47,795 nt of DNA, taken from Alcanivorax sp. Lineage in GTDB: Bacteria; Pseudomonadota; Gammaproteobacteria; Pseudomonadales; Alcanivoracaceae. Under the pieces are notes generated by a model. That model worked only from the letters and a program-made list of their open reading frames with translations, made no database searches and was not told the origin of the DNA. Every line of letters begins with the position of its first letter. The stretch's first letter is position 1. A program made the translations under genes and the position numbers. Shown piece by piece: positions 36,165 to 45,010 of the stretch. The stretch lies in NCBI RefSeq assembly GCF_002726155.1, contig NZ_PBSH01000022.1, forward strand, positions 1-47,795. Reading direction: 5' to 3'.

Positions 36165-36773
36165 ATGCGACCGCTTTTTCGATACCTGTTACCCGCCCTG
36201 CTCGTTGCCGGCTGCGCCAGCACTACGGACGTGACCACCCGCTTCACCGACGAGGGCAGCCACCCGCCGCAAGGTACCCTGCTGCTGGTCGCCCACACCC
36301 CGGAAGGCAACATCCGCGAAACCTGGGAATTAACCTGCAGGGATATATTTTCAAGTGATTCGTTGACCGTTTTGCTCAGCCATCAGGAATTACCGTTATG
36401 GTATGAGGGCGGAAAAGAACGCATCCTCGACTGGGCGCAAGAAAACGATGTAGAGCGGATTCTGGTCGTCGAGCTGACCCACCTGCTGATAGATGCGGCC
36501 GCACCGCCGGCAGCCGGCAACCAGCTCAACCCCATGGAACAATCTGCTGGCGACGTGCAGCCAACCTGGCAAGTCGGGATTGGCGGTGAACTGGCCAAAG
36601 ACGAGGTCCCCGACGCCCTGCGGCAGCATGGCGCAGAGCTGATCAATGCCAACGGCAAACCGCTCTGGACCGGTATCGCCACCACCCACGAAGCCAGCAA
36701 CGCCGTTGCCATCGCCAAAAGCCAGTGCTCGGCCCTGCGTCGCAGCTTGCGTGAACAAACCCTGATTCCCTGA
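36165..36773 (+). CDS. Lipoprotein of unknown function
   Basis: 202 residues. Lipobox LLVAGC (Cys17) after a short signal. The mature part is acidic, with one DUF-like alpha/beta domain (LLLVAHTPEGNIRETWELTC; VERILVVELTHLLIDAA) and two Cys late (TCRD and KSQCSAL). I cannot place it in a named family. Start ATG 36165 has GGAG; the in-frame upstream codon at 36093 has no site. It is 57 bp before the racemase gene, so possibly cotranscribed. Confidence 0.78.
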   Translation: MRPLFRYLLPALLVAGCASTTDVTTRFTDEGSHPPQGTLLLVAHTPEGNIRETWELTCRDIFSSDSLTVLLSHQELPLWYEGGKERILDWAQENDVERILVVELTHLLIDAAAPPAAGNQLNPMEQSAGDVQPTWQVGIGGELAKDEVPDALRQHGAELINANGKPLWTGIATTHEASNAVAIAKSQCSALRRSLREQTLIP

Positions 36774-36780
36774 CCGGTCA

Positions 36781-36823
36781 ATGTCCGTCAGGGAACGGTA
36801 AAACGGACTCTGACAACGGACAT
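36781..36823 (+). other. Hairpin in the leader of the racemase gene
   Basis: ATGTCCGTCAG (36781-36791) pairs with CTGAC-AAC-GGACAT (36810-36823), leaving a 3-nt bulge. It fills the gap between the lipoprotein stop and the racemase ATG and would cover the only weak GGA ribosome site. It could be a terminator for the lipoprotein or a translation-control hairpin. Confidence 0.45.
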
Positions 36824-36830
36824 CAACATT

Positions 36831-37973
36831 ATGACAGGCCCACTTAACGGACTGACCTTCATCGAACTGGCCGGCATTGGCCCCGGCCCCTTCTGCGGCA
36901 TGATGCTTGCCGACATGGGTGCCACCGTTATCCGCATCGACCGCCCCGGCGGTAACCCGCATTCCGCCATCGGCCACACCGTCCTTTTCCGCAATCGCCA
37001 GAACCTGGCCGTGGACCTGAAAAGCGCCGAAGGCATCGAAACCGTTCTGAAGCTCTGTGAAACCGCCGATGGCCTGTTCGAGGGCTTTCGCCCCGGCGTC
37101 ACTGAACGCCTGGGCGTGGGCCCGGAGCAATGCCTGGCCCGCAACCCGAAACTGGTCTACGGCCGCATGACCGGCTGGGGCCAGACCGGGCCACTGGCCC
37201 AGGCCGCCGGTCACGACATGAACTACATCTCCCTGTCCGGCGCCTTGCATGCCATGGGCCGTGAAGGTGAAAAACCCGCCATCCCGCTTAACCTGGTCGG
37301 CGACTTCGGTGGCGGTGGCATGATGCTCGCCTTCGGTATGGTCTGTGCTGCACTGGAAGCCCAACGCAGCGGCAAAGGCCAGGTGGTCGACTCTTCCATG
37401 GTAGAAGGTTCCGCCGCCCTCATGGCCATGTTCTACGGGCTAAAATCCCAGGGTATGTTCACCGACAATCGTGGCACTCACATGCTCGACTCCGGCGCAC
37501 ACTTCTATGAAGTGTATGAAACCGCCGACGGCAAATACGTTTCCATCGGCAGCATCGAACCCCAGTTCTATGCCCAGCTGTGCCAACTGGCCGAGCTGTC
37601 CGCCGAGGACTTTGGACATCAGATCAACCCGCCCAAGTGGCCGGAAATGAAACAAAAGCTCGCCGCCGTCATCAAACAAAAGACACGGGACGAGTGGTCC
37701 GCGCTGATGGAAGGCACCGATGTCTGTTTTGCACCGGTTCTCAGCCTTGAAGAAGCGCCCTCACACCCCCATAACATGGCTAGAAAATCCTTTGTCACCG
37801 TCAACGGCGCTGCACAGCCAGCACCGACACCGCGCTTCTCACGCACTGCAGCCGGCGAGATAAAACCCGCCACCACTGCGGGGGCAGATAGCCGGGCAGT
37901 ACTGAGCCAGGCTGGCTTCAGTGACAGTGACATCGATGGCCTGATCGCCAGTGGTGCTGTAAAGCAGGACTGA
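36831..37973 (+). CDS. Alpha-methylacyl-CoA racemase (CaiB/BaiF family)
   Basis: 380 residues of a CaiB/BaiF class III CoA-transferase fold. The AMACR triad fits: His128 in AQAAGHDMNYIS, Asp158 in LNLVGDFGGGG and Glu243 in SIEPQFY, each two ahead of the M. tuberculosis MCR numbering I know (126, 156, 241). It interconverts R/S 2-methylacyl-CoA, feeding branched-chain degradation, which suits an alkane or isoprenoid degrader. Only weak ribosome signal before the ATG at 36831. Confidence 0.93.
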   Translation: MTGPLNGLTFIELAGIGPGPFCGMMLADMGATVIRIDRPGGNPHSAIGHTVLFRNRQNLAVDLKSAEGIETVLKLCETADGLFEGFRPGVTERLGVGPEQCLARNPKLVYGRMTGWGQTGPLAQAAGHDMNYISLSGALHAMGREGEKPAIPLNLVGDFGGGGMMLAFGMVCAALEAQRSGKGQVVDSSMVEGSAALMAMFYGLKSQGMFTDNRGTHMLDSGAHFYEVYETADGKYVSIGSIEPQFYAQLCQLAELSAEDFGHQINPPKWPEMKQKLAAVIKQKTRDEWSALMEGTDVCFAPVLSLEEAPSHPHNMARKSFVTVNGAAQPAPTPRFSRTAAGEIKPATTAGADSRAVLSQAGFSDSDIDGLIASGAVKQD

Positions 37974-38007
37974 CCCCCGCTTGCCCCCACTGGCCGCATT
38001 GACCTGT

Positions 38008-38040
38008 AACACCTGCCTGGCCACAAGTCCGGCAGGTGTT
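38008..38040 (+). other. Hairpin in the msrA leader
   Basis: AACACCTGCC (38008-38017) and GGCAGGTGTT (38031-38040) form a 10-bp perfect stem, loop 13 nt, ending 20 bp before the msrA ATG at 38061. No T run, so it may be a terminator of the racemase gene that works poorly, or a translation-related structure. Confidence 0.5.
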
Positions 38041-38060
38041 GATGCCCCATTGGAGGAACC

Positions 38061-38687
38061 ATGAACGCAGTGATCCCCGGCACATCCCTGGCCATTCACC
38101 CGGAACGCTTTCCTGATCCCGTTGACGACCTGCCCGCCAATGGCATTGCCAAAGCGGTTCTTGCCGGCGGTTGTTTCTGGTGTGTGGAAGCGGTCTATCT
38201 GAATCTGGAAGGCGTGAACGCCGTGGTCTCCGGTTATGCCGGCGGCCATGCTGCCCGCGCCAATTACGAAGCCGTCTGTACTGGCACCACCGGCCATGCG
38301 GAAGTCATCGAAGTAGAATACGATAGCGCCGTAATCAGCTTTGGCGAACTGCTCAAGGTGTTCTTCTCCGTAGCCCACGACCCCACCCAGAAAGATCGGC
38401 AAGGCAACGACCGGGGCACCCAGTACCGCTCCGCCATTTTTTATCATGATGACACCGAGAAAGCGGTGGCTGAGTCATATATCCAGCAGCTGGATAATGC
38501 TGGCGCCTTTATTGCTCCCATCGCCACCACCGTGGAACCGCTCGACGCTTTTTATCGCGCTGAGGATTACCATCAGGATTTCGCCCGTCGCAACCCCAAT
38601 CAAGGCTACATTACCCATATTGCCAAACCGAAAGTGGAAAAGCTGATCCAGGCCTTTCCTGACAAACTCAAAACCCGAACACCTTAA
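38061..38687 (+). CDS. msrA: Peptide-methionine (S)-S-oxide reductase MsrA
   Basis: 208 residues. Reduces the S epimer of methionine sulfoxide in proteins. The catalytic motif [11 protein letters not shown] has Cys38. Family blocks [44 protein letters not shown] (in two pieces) and [12 protein letters not shown] are present. Unlike E. coli MsrA, there is no pair of C-terminal resolving Cys; Cys41 and one near residue 72 are the only other Cys, so the resolving step may use one of those. Adjacent to msrB, 25 bp apart, an operon. Confidence 0.96.
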   Translation: MNAVIPGTSLAIHPERFPDPVDDLPANGIAKAVLAGGCFWCVEAVYLNLEGVNAVVSGYAGGHAARANYEAVCTGTTGHAEVIEVEYDSAVISFGELLKVFFSVAHDPTQKDRQGNDRGTQYRSAIFYHDDTEKAVAESYIQQLDNAGAFIAPIATTVEPLDAFYRAEDYHQDFARRNPNQGYITHIAKPKVEKLIQAFPDKLKTRTP

Positions 38688-38712
38688 CCAAACAAACTCA
38701 AGGGAGTGCCTG

Positions 38713-39144
38713 ATGACCCAAGCACTGTCCGCCAGCGGCTTCGACCTGACGCCCCTGAGCGAAGAAGAGAAACAGGCCCGCGCACAATCGCTGACCGAAG
38801 AAGAACGCCGCATCCTGCTCAACCAGGGTACCGAACCCCCGTTCTGCGGCGGCCTGCTGGATAACAAGGATGACGGCAACTATCACTGCAAACTGTGCGA
38901 CCTGCCGCTGTTCACATCCAGTGCCAAGTTTGAGTCCGGCACCGGCTGGCCCAGCTTTTACGAACCCTTCGATCCACAACACATTCGTGAACTGCGCGAC
39001 AGCAGCCACGGCATGATCCGTATAGAGATCCGCTGCGCCCGCTGCGATAGCCACCAGGGCCACGTCTTCCCCGACGGCCCGCCTCCTACGGGTCAACGCT
39101 ACTGCCTGAACTCTGCCTCCATGGTGTTCAAGGCCCAGAACTAA
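38713..39144 (+). CDS. msrB: Peptide-methionine (R)-S-oxide reductase MsrB
   Basis: 143 residues. Reduces the R epimer. The catalytic Cys131 is in [10 protein letters not shown] zinc site is formed by Cys59, Cys62, Cys108 and Cys111 (CKLC, CARC). The TGWPSFYEP block is complete. Cys45 in PFCGGLLD is a candidate resolving residue. AGGGAG precedes the ATG. With MsrA it repairs both epimers. Confidence 0.96.
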   Translation: MTQALSASGFDLTPLSEEEKQARAQSLTEEERRILLNQGTEPPFCGGLLDNKDDGNYHCKLCDLPLFTSSAKFESGTGWPSFYEPFDPQHIRELRDSSHGMIRIEIRCARCDSHQGHVFPDGPPPTGQRYCLNSASMVFKAQN

Positions 39145-39204
39145 TCCACGCCAGCCATAGGTAGGCGCTTTGCTGACAGCGCGATAAACCAAGTCGGCTC
39201 TGCT

Positions 39205-39307
39205 GTAGGAGCACCTCTCGAGGTGCGAACCTGAGCCTCAACGAAGGATCGGTTTCAGATTGCCAATGCACAAAACGGGCGGTTCGCACCTCAAGAGGTG
39301 CTCCTAC
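39205..39307. repeat. REP-type inverted doublet
   Basis: Arms at 39205-39231 and 39281-39307 match 26 of 27 bases in inverse orientation (start GTAGGAGCACCTCTCGAGG), with 49 nt between. Each arm is itself a hairpin (GCACCTCTCGAGGTGC). This is the layout of a paired REP/BIME unit, moved in trans by RAYT transposases in many gammaproteobacteria. Similar half units occur at 13717 and 13843. Confidence 0.85.
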
Positions 39308-39531
39308 GGTTAATGCGTTAATCGCCCCGCCAGCGACCCTCCTGCAGCGATTTTCCCCGCCCTTAGCGCCACACTGACTTGACCACAGAGCACAGCGGCA
39401 CTTTCTGTCATTGCCTTGGATTACACACTGTTTACCATCGGAGATGACTCCCAAGTCACCCTATTTCCGATGATTTTGCTTCCCGCGTCGCCCATGACGC
39501 AGAGCAGAACGACACGATCCCAGGAGGCACC
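39308..39531. other. Upstream region of the HpaB/AbfD-family gene
   Basis: No gene is seen between msrB (ends 39144) and 39532; the left part is the REP doublet. The right part contains CATCGGA (39436-39442) and TCCGATG (39466-39472), a 7-bp inverted repeat, and TGACT-CCCA-AGTCA (39445-39458). These are possible operator sequences for the following gene. AGGAGG lies just before its ATG. Confidence 0.5.
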
Positions 39532-41043
39532 ATGAACGCCGCAACCCCGGCTCCAGCCCGCGAAGAATCCGCCCAGACCCGTTGGGACCGCATTCCCGTC
39601 ATCAAAACCGGTGACGACTACCTGGCCAGCCTGCGCAACCGCGGCACTCGCCTGTTTCTGTTCGGTGAACTGATCGATGAGCCTGCGGATCACCCCATCA
39701 TCAAGCCCAGCATCAATGCCCTGCGCGCCAGCTACGATCTGGCCATCGACGATCCGGAACTGGCCACCGCTTGGTCGCCGTTGATCGACGCTCAGGTAAA
39801 CCGCTTTCTGCATATCGTGGAATCTCCCGGCGATCTGGTAAAAAAGAACAAGATGCAGCGGCGCATGGGCCAGATCACCGGTACCTGTTTCCAGCGTTGT
39901 ACCGGCCTGGATACCATCAGTGTGCTGCACTCCGTCACCTACGAAATAGACGAAAAGCACGGCACCCAGTATCACCAACGGTATCTGGACTTTCTCAAAG
40001 AAGCCCAGCGCAAGAACATTCTGATTGCCGCCGGCATGACCGACCCGAAAGGTGACCGCAGCAAACGCCCCGCCGAGCAGGCCGACCCGGACATGTTCAT
40101 GCGCGTCACCCGCCGCACCGACAAGGGCATCTACGTAAAAGGCGTCAAGGCGCACATGACCGGCGGCTGGAACCAGCACTGGATCTGCGTGCTGCCCACC
40201 ATGAACCTGACCGAAGGCGACAAGGACTATGCCGTGGTCGGCATGATCCCCGGCGACGCCGCCGGCATTACCTATATCTACGGTCGGCAAAGCTGCGACA
40301 CCCGCGCCATGGAAGGCGGTGACATCGACCAGGGCAACGCGCAGTACGGCGGCCAGGAAGTGCTGGTGTACTTCGATGATGTGTTCATTCCCAACGAGCA
40401 CGTATTCATGGACGGCGAATATGAATTCGCCCAGGAACTGGTCACCCGTTTCACCGCTTACCACCGCGCCAGCTATGTATGCAAAACCGGCCTGGGCGAT
40501 GTCATGGTCGGCGCAGCCGCGTCCATCGTGGAATACAACGGCCTGGAAAAAGTCAGTCACATCCGCGACAAGCTGGTGGAGATGACCCATCTCAACGAAA
40601 CTATCTACTCGTCCGGCATCGCCAGCTCCCACGAAGCCAAACAAATGCCCAGCGGCATCTTCATGAACGACACCATGCTGGCCAACGTGTGCAAGCACAA
40701 CGTGACCCGCTTCCCCTACGAGATATCCCGCCTCGCTCAGGATCTGGCCGGCGGCATCATGGTCACCATGCCCAGTGAGCAGGACCTGGAAAACGAAGAA
40801 GCTGGCGACATCATTCGCCGCTTCCTCAAGGGCCGCGAAGACATCCCCACTGAAGACCGCATGCGCATTCTGCGGCTCATCGAGAACATGACCCTGGGCC
40901 GCAACGCAGTGGGTTACCTCACCGAGTCCATGCACGGCGCCGGCAGCCCCCAGGCCCAGCGTATTCAGATCCTGCGAGGGATGGATGTGGAAACGAAAAA
41001 ATGGCACGCCCGGAAACTGGCTGGCATCAAACAAGAAGCCTGA
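39532..41043 (+). CDS. HpaB/AbfD-family protein, probably 4-hydroxybutyryl-CoA dehydratase-like
   Basis: 503 residues of the 4-hydroxyphenylacetate 3-hydroxylase family (flavin acyl-CoA dehydrogenase fold). HpaB oxygenases lack Cys at the site where AbfD carries [4Fe-4S] ligands. Here Cys119-x3-Cys123 (TCFQRCTG) and His311/Cys317 (YHRASYVCKTG) resemble AbfD Cys99, Cys103, His292 and Cys299; Gln121, Tyr315 and Lys318 also fit AbfD residues (Gln101, Tyr296, Lys300). The His-Cys gap is 6 instead of 7. So it may dehydrate 4-hydroxybutyryl-CoA or isomerise vinylacetyl-CoA, not hydroxylate phenols. AGGAGG is before the ATG. A terminator follows. Confidence 0.85.
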   Translation: MNAATPAPAREESAQTRWDRIPVIKTGDDYLASLRNRGTRLFLFGELIDEPADHPIIKPSINALRASYDLAIDDPELATAWSPLIDAQVNRFLHIVESPGDLVKKNKMQRRMGQITGTCFQRCTGLDTISVLHSVTYEIDEKHGTQYHQRYLDFLKEAQRKNILIAAGMTDPKGDRSKRPAEQADPDMFMRVTRRTDKGIYVKGVKAHMTGGWNQHWICVLPTMNLTEGDKDYAVVGMIPGDAAGITYIYGRQSCDTRAMEGGDIDQGNAQYGGQEVLVYFDDVFIPNEHVFMDGEYEFAQELVTRFTAYHRASYVCKTGLGDVMVGAAASIVEYNGLEKVSHIRDKLVEMTHLNETIYSSGIASSHEAKQMPSGIFMNDTMLANVCKHNVTRFPYEISRLAQDLAGGIMVTMPSEQDLENEEAGDIIRRFLKGREDIPTEDRMRILRLIENMTLGRNAVGYLTESMHGAGSPQAQRIQILRGMDVETKKWHARKLAGIKQEA

Positions 41044-41072
41044 TTTCAGCGCGAAATTAAAGGAAACGCCCT

Positions 41073-41106
41073 AAAAGAGCGCACACCGCCTGTGTGCGCT
41101 CTTTTT
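41073..41106 (+). terminator. Rho-independent terminator of the 39532 gene
   Basis: 14-bp stem AAAAGAGCGCACAC / GTGTGCGCTCTTTT, loop CGCCT (41087-41091), then T residues. The leading A run makes it usable from the other strand. Confidence 0.94.
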
Positions 41107-41256
41107 ATCACTAGGTAAATATCATTGCCAAACCACCTTTAAATACCATTTATCGCAATTTACTCATGGAATATTCAAAAAAGTTATAAAAAAGTTTGAT
41201 ATCCTCAGTGGCTCGTGGGTTGCAACCGCAAAAGCTTGCCTCGAAAGGAGACACTA

Positions 41257-42264
41257 ATGGATCAGTATCGGACCAACATGGTTCCAAACACATTGCTTTT
41301 AATGTTGTTTGAATACCTTGAAGCAAAAGGAATTGATGCTGCCACCTTTCTGAAGCGACCAAGACCAGACCTGACGACTGAAGAGCTAATTGGTGTCCCC
41401 ATACTTGAATGGGCTGAAATGCTGTATGCGTCTGCCGCCTTACTGAAGGACGAAAACTTCGGGCTTAGCCTGGGAAGCTTTGCCAAGCCAAAACATACAG
41501 GAATAATGAGTTACCTTACCTTCTCCTCAGAAAACCTGGGACAGGCACTCCTGGAGTTCAACAAATACCAGCGACTTCTCTATGACGTAACACCAATGAC
41601 CATCAGGGCCCACGGACCACATATTGAGCTAGTATGGAATGGGCATATGTGGCGGCCAGGGCAGATAGTTGATGAATGTTCCCTTGCCACACTAATACAG
41701 ACCTGTCGAAATATATGCGGTGAAAGCATGTGCCCCACTAAAGTCTGTTTCATCTACGAAAAACCTGAAGACACCAGCCCCTACGAAGAATACTTTGGTT
41801 GCCCTGTTCATTTTTCTTGCAGTGAAACGGTAATTCAAACTGACCTGGAAACGCTCTCGAAACCAATCTCTTCTAGCAACAAATTAATGCTGAAATCGCT
41901 TGAAGCCATCGCTGACAAAATGATCATCGAGCTCCCATCTGCTCCAAAAACAGCCACTGAAATGAGAAAAATAATCGTTAAAAAACTGAGGATCCAAAAC
42001 CTTTCTATCGAGCAAGTCGCGGCTGAGATTGGCGTCAGTGAACGAACCCTTCAGCGACATTTGAAAGAACTAAACAGCAGCTTCAAAAACGAAGTGGGAG
42101 AAATCAGGCACAACATGGCAAAAAAATGCCTGCTTGAAACCAATCTGGACGAATCTGAAATTAGCCAAATGATCGGCATTAACGACCCGAACAAATTTAT
42201 TGATAAATTTGAAAGAAAAGAAGGCATGACCCCTCATCGATACAGACTTCAGAATCAGAAATAA
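41257..42264 (+). CDS. AraC-family regulator with PF12625-type N-terminal domain, copy 1
   Basis: 335 residues. The N-terminal two thirds match the arabinose-binding-like (OruR/ArgR-class AraC) sensing domain, with the FGCPVHF block. The C-terminal HTH pair is LSIEQVAAEIGVSERTLQRHL and a divergent second helix (SQMIGINDPNKFIDKFERK). Start ATG 41257 has AAAGGAG. It ends toward the TSP3 lipoprotein gene. The code is AT-richer than the genes to its left. The ligand is unknown. Confidence 0.92.
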   Translation: MDQYRTNMVPNTLLLMLFEYLEAKGIDAATFLKRPRPDLTTEELIGVPILEWAEMLYASAALLKDENFGLSLGSFAKPKHTGIMSYLTFSSENLGQALLEFNKYQRLLYDVTPMTIRAHGPHIELVWNGHMWRPGQIVDECSLATLIQTCRNICGESMCPTKVCFIYEKPEDTSPYEEYFGCPVHFSCSETVIQTDLETLSKPISSSNKLMLKSLEAIADKMIIELPSAPKTATEMRKIIVKKLRIQNLSIEQVAAEIGVSERTLQRHLKELNSSFKNEVGEIRHNMAKKCLLETNLDESEISQMIGINDPNKFIDKFERKEGMTPHRYRLQNQK

Positions 42265-42290
42265 AAAAGAGGGGCTGCGCAAACAGCCCC
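42262..42290 (-). terminator. Rho-independent terminator of the copy 2 TSP3 gene
   Basis: On the minus strand GGGGCTG, loop TTTGCG, CAGCCCC, then TCTTTTTTAT. It overlaps the AraC gene stop codon at 42262-42264. Confidence 0.9.
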
Positions 42291-42316
42291 AAATGCCAGG
42301 AGACAAAAGGCAATCT

Positions 42317-43774
42317 TCAAAAAGCTGAGTTATTTGTGCATACCTCATGGATTCTAAAAGTCTTCGCGACGCTAAAGAACCCTGCGTAATCCAAGCGAAC
42401 AGAATCAAAGCTAGAAGGAAGATCACTAATCCGAATAAATCGAGGCGCTTCGTTAAAACCAAGGCCAAGCAGATCTATATCAGGATAGCCACCACCAATA
42501 ACTTTTGAGTCAACCTGATCGCCATCATCGTAAAACCTTACAGTCATAAAATTTAACAGCTCAAGATTCAGGAAAGGCGCAGCAGGATCCGAAACAACAA
42601 ATCCGATGGATTCGTTCTCAAAGTTAATAGAACTATCCTTTGCATCAACTTCAAGAACGGCACCGCCATAAACCAGGCTAACGCCAACGCGAAACTCAGC
42701 AAATGTGTCACCGTTATTATCCAACGCGTAAGCATCATTTTCAGTAGAACAGCCAGCACAAACTCCGATAGGGTGCCCATCAACACTGTATTTGTTCACG
42801 TCCAAAGATCGATACAAACCAGCATCAGAACATGTGAAGCCATCTGCATCACACGAGTCGCCTCGGCCATCACCATCTGAATCAAGCTGATCCGCATTAG
42901 CAACGTCAGGACAGTTGTCTATTGAATCAATAACCCCATCACCATCAGAGTCTTCTGTGCTAGGTGTTCCGCCATCCAGGCATGCATCACCATATATACC
43001 ACCATTCAAGTTAGCCTGATCTGCATTGGTTATGTACACGCAATTATCGGAGTCGTTGTCATGACCATCGCCATCAACATCTGTATCACAGGCATCACCG
43101 ATACCATCCGCATCGAGGTCAGACTGGTCCGGATTTGGAAAAAGAAGGCAATTGTCCATGCCATTTTCTGCACCATCACCATCGAAATCACCTTCGCAAG
43201 CATCTCCGTACCCATCATTATCGGAGTCTAACTGATCAAAATTGGCAACAAAGGGGCAGTTATCCTGATCATTATCGAAGCCATCATCATCGCCATCGAA
43301 ATCACATGCATCGCCGATATTATCCAGATCAATGTCGCCCTGCTCTCGGTTAGCTACGTCGAGGCAGTTATCAACGTCATCGTCATGGCCATCCAGATCT
43401 GAATCCTGGTCGGTATCCGTATCACAGGCATTACCGATACCATCATCATCATCGTCAGCATTGGTGGCGTCATTAGAAAACTTGCAGAGATCCTCATTAT
43501 TTGGGATACCATCACCATCAATATCACTATCGCAAGCGTCGCCAACACCATCTGAATCAATATCAGATTGTGAGTAATTCGCCACATCAGGACAGTTATC
43601 AACAGAGTCACTGGTGCCATCATTGTCCGAATCCAACGCGCTCTGACTTCCGCCATCCCCAGCGGAACCACTAGCGGATGAGCCACTGCTAGCCCCACCG
43701 CAAGCAACAAGCACTAAAGAGAAAAACAATACTACGGTAAGAGCCCCAAAATTCCTTACTCTTTTGATTTTCAT
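42317..43774 (-). CDS. Thrombospondin type 3 repeat lipoprotein, copy 2
   Basis: 485 residues. Lipobox VLVAC (Cys25), then a Gly/Ser linker and seven thrombospondin-3 units (VDNCPDVAN ... IDNCPDVANADQ), one of them atypical (EDLCKFSND). The C-terminal domain from FTCSDAG aligns along its length with copy 1: IGVCAGCS, VGVSLVYGG, IGFVVSDP, LNLELL, LLGLG and HEVC. Likely surface-exposed, calcium-binding. AAGGA precedes the ATG. It starts 14 bp after the ompA stop, same order as copy 1. AT-rich, with AGA and ATA codons. Confidence 0.9.
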   Translation of the reverse strand: MKIKRVRNFGALTVVLFFSLVLVACGGASSGSSASGSAGDGGSQSALDSDNDGTSDSVDNCPDVANYSQSDIDSDGVGDACDSDIDGDGIPNNEDLCKFSNDATNADDDDDGIGNACDTDTDQDSDLDGHDDDVDNCLDVANREQGDIDLDNIGDACDFDGDDDGFDNDQDNCPFVANFDQLDSDNDGYGDACEGDFDGDGAENGMDNCLLFPNPDQSDLDADGIGDACDTDVDGDGHDNDSDNCVYITNADQANLNGGIYGDACLDGGTPSTEDSDGDGVIDSIDNCPDVANADQLDSDGDGRGDSCDADGFTCSDAGLYRSLDVNKYSVDGHPIGVCAGCSTENDAYALDNNGDTFAEFRVGVSLVYGGAVLEVDAKDSSINFENESIGFVVSDPAAPFLNLELLNFMTVRFYDDGDQVDSKVIGGGYPDIDLLGLGFNEAPRFIRISDLPSSFDSVRLDYAGFFSVAKTFRIHEVCTNNSAF

Positions 43775-43788
43775 TTAACCAATCCTTG

Positions 43789-44871
43789 TTAGTGCGAAGT
43801 GATTTGAAATTCAACGCGGCGATTCATTGCTCGCCCAGACTCAGTTTTATTCGATGCAACAGGGACTGACTCCCCAAATCCAAAGGAAGTTAGCCTTTCA
43901 GGATCAACGCCTTTATATATCAAGTATTTCCTCACTGATTCAGCACGCTCTTCAGACAAACGAATATTGTAATTCGCACTGCCAGTGCTATCAGTATGAC
44001 CACGCACTTCCGCCTTGATGTCATGCTCATTTGACAATGAATCAGCAATAACATTGAGCGTCGGATACGAGTCTTTCAAAATACGTGATGAGTTTGTTTC
44101 GAAAAATATATTACTAAAGCTAATGATTTGGTTATGGATCAGACAGCCGGAGCCATCAACCTTCGCACCAGAAATTGTTGAAGGGCACTTATCATAGTGA
44201 TCGACAACACCATCAGCGTCGGAATCAACATAGTAACTGTCATCAGGTTCAGAATTATTTTCTTCAACCACAATGATTGGTTTGGCGGAAGGCCCACCAA
44301 ATGGAATTTCGATACCAACACTGGCGCGGACATCTTCAAAGCCACCATCCTTAATATCACCATTACCAGCAGCCACGCTGCCGATATTGTCATAGCTATA
44401 CCTGACATCAGCTCTCAAATTAAAATCCACGAACGGAAGCGGCGTAACAAAACCCACCCCAGCATTGGCATAAAAATCCAGGCCATCACTGTCGTCAGGA
44501 ATCACGTCATTATAGGTTGCACCCACCATAGCGATTAGAAATGGGGTGAACCGCTTACGGTCCCCGAATGCATATACAAGACCTGTAGTAAGTGCCGACT
44601 GATAATAATCAGATCCGCCACTCACGCCAGTATCAAGAGTGAAAAAGTCCGCTTCAGTCTCCCACCAAATCCTTCCTCCTAGTCCATGCCCATAAACCAG
44701 AGAAGCCCCCTCACTGTCATCTGATATGCCACGCTCTTCATCAAGGAAAAGATGGGTATACATAGGCGTTATGTACTTCCTACCTTTGTTTGTTTCTGCA
44801 AGAGCCTCACCAGAAACAAACAAAAAACCAAAAACCAAGAGAACAACTCTTGGTCCGATAAAATCATTCAT
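43789..44871 (-). CDS. OmpA-family outer membrane protein, copy 2
   Basis: 360 residues. Signal peptide (VVLLVFGFLFVSGEALA), barrel strands to about residue 190 (GGRIWWETEADFF, FNLRADVRYSYDNIG), a short acidic linker, one thrombospondin-3 motif (DSDADGVVDHYDKCPST) and an OmpA peptidoglycan-binding domain (FFETNSSRI, RGHTDSTGSANYNIRLSEERA, GRAMNRRVEFQI). Same architecture and order as copy 1 at 32668, but clearly diverged. AAGGA lies before the ATG. Its promoter region is shared with the AraC gene at 45071. Confidence 0.93.
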   Translation of the reverse strand: MNDFIGPRVVLLVFGFLFVSGEALAETNKGRKYITPMYTHLFLDEERGISDDSEGASLVYGHGLGGRIWWETEADFFTLDTGVSGGSDYYQSALTTGLVYAFGDRKRFTPFLIAMVGATYNDVIPDDSDGLDFYANAGVGFVTPLPFVDFNLRADVRYSYDNIGSVAAGNGDIKDGGFEDVRASVGIEIPFGGPSAKPIIVVEENNSEPDDSYYVDSDADGVVDHYDKCPSTISGAKVDGSGCLIHNQIISFSNIFFETNSSRILKDSYPTLNVIADSLSNEHDIKAEVRGHTDSTGSANYNIRLSEERAESVRKYLIYKGVDPERLTSFGFGESVPVASNKTESGRAMNRRVEFQITSH

Positions 44872-45010
44872 ATGCTACTTCCTTGGTCAGCAACTTCATT
44901 TAAATAATTTATCTGTTGATATTTGAAAATATAAAATTCAAAACTATAGTGTAGCCAACATCGCAGGCACCGCTTAGCTGAAACTTTAATCATGCCAACA
45001 GGGCAACGCT

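Noticed and set aside
39421..41034. 537-codon minus-strand open frame antisense to the HpaB/AbfD-like gene
   Set aside because: Long only because of the GC-rich third-position bias of the real plus-strand gene; no ribosome site or family match.
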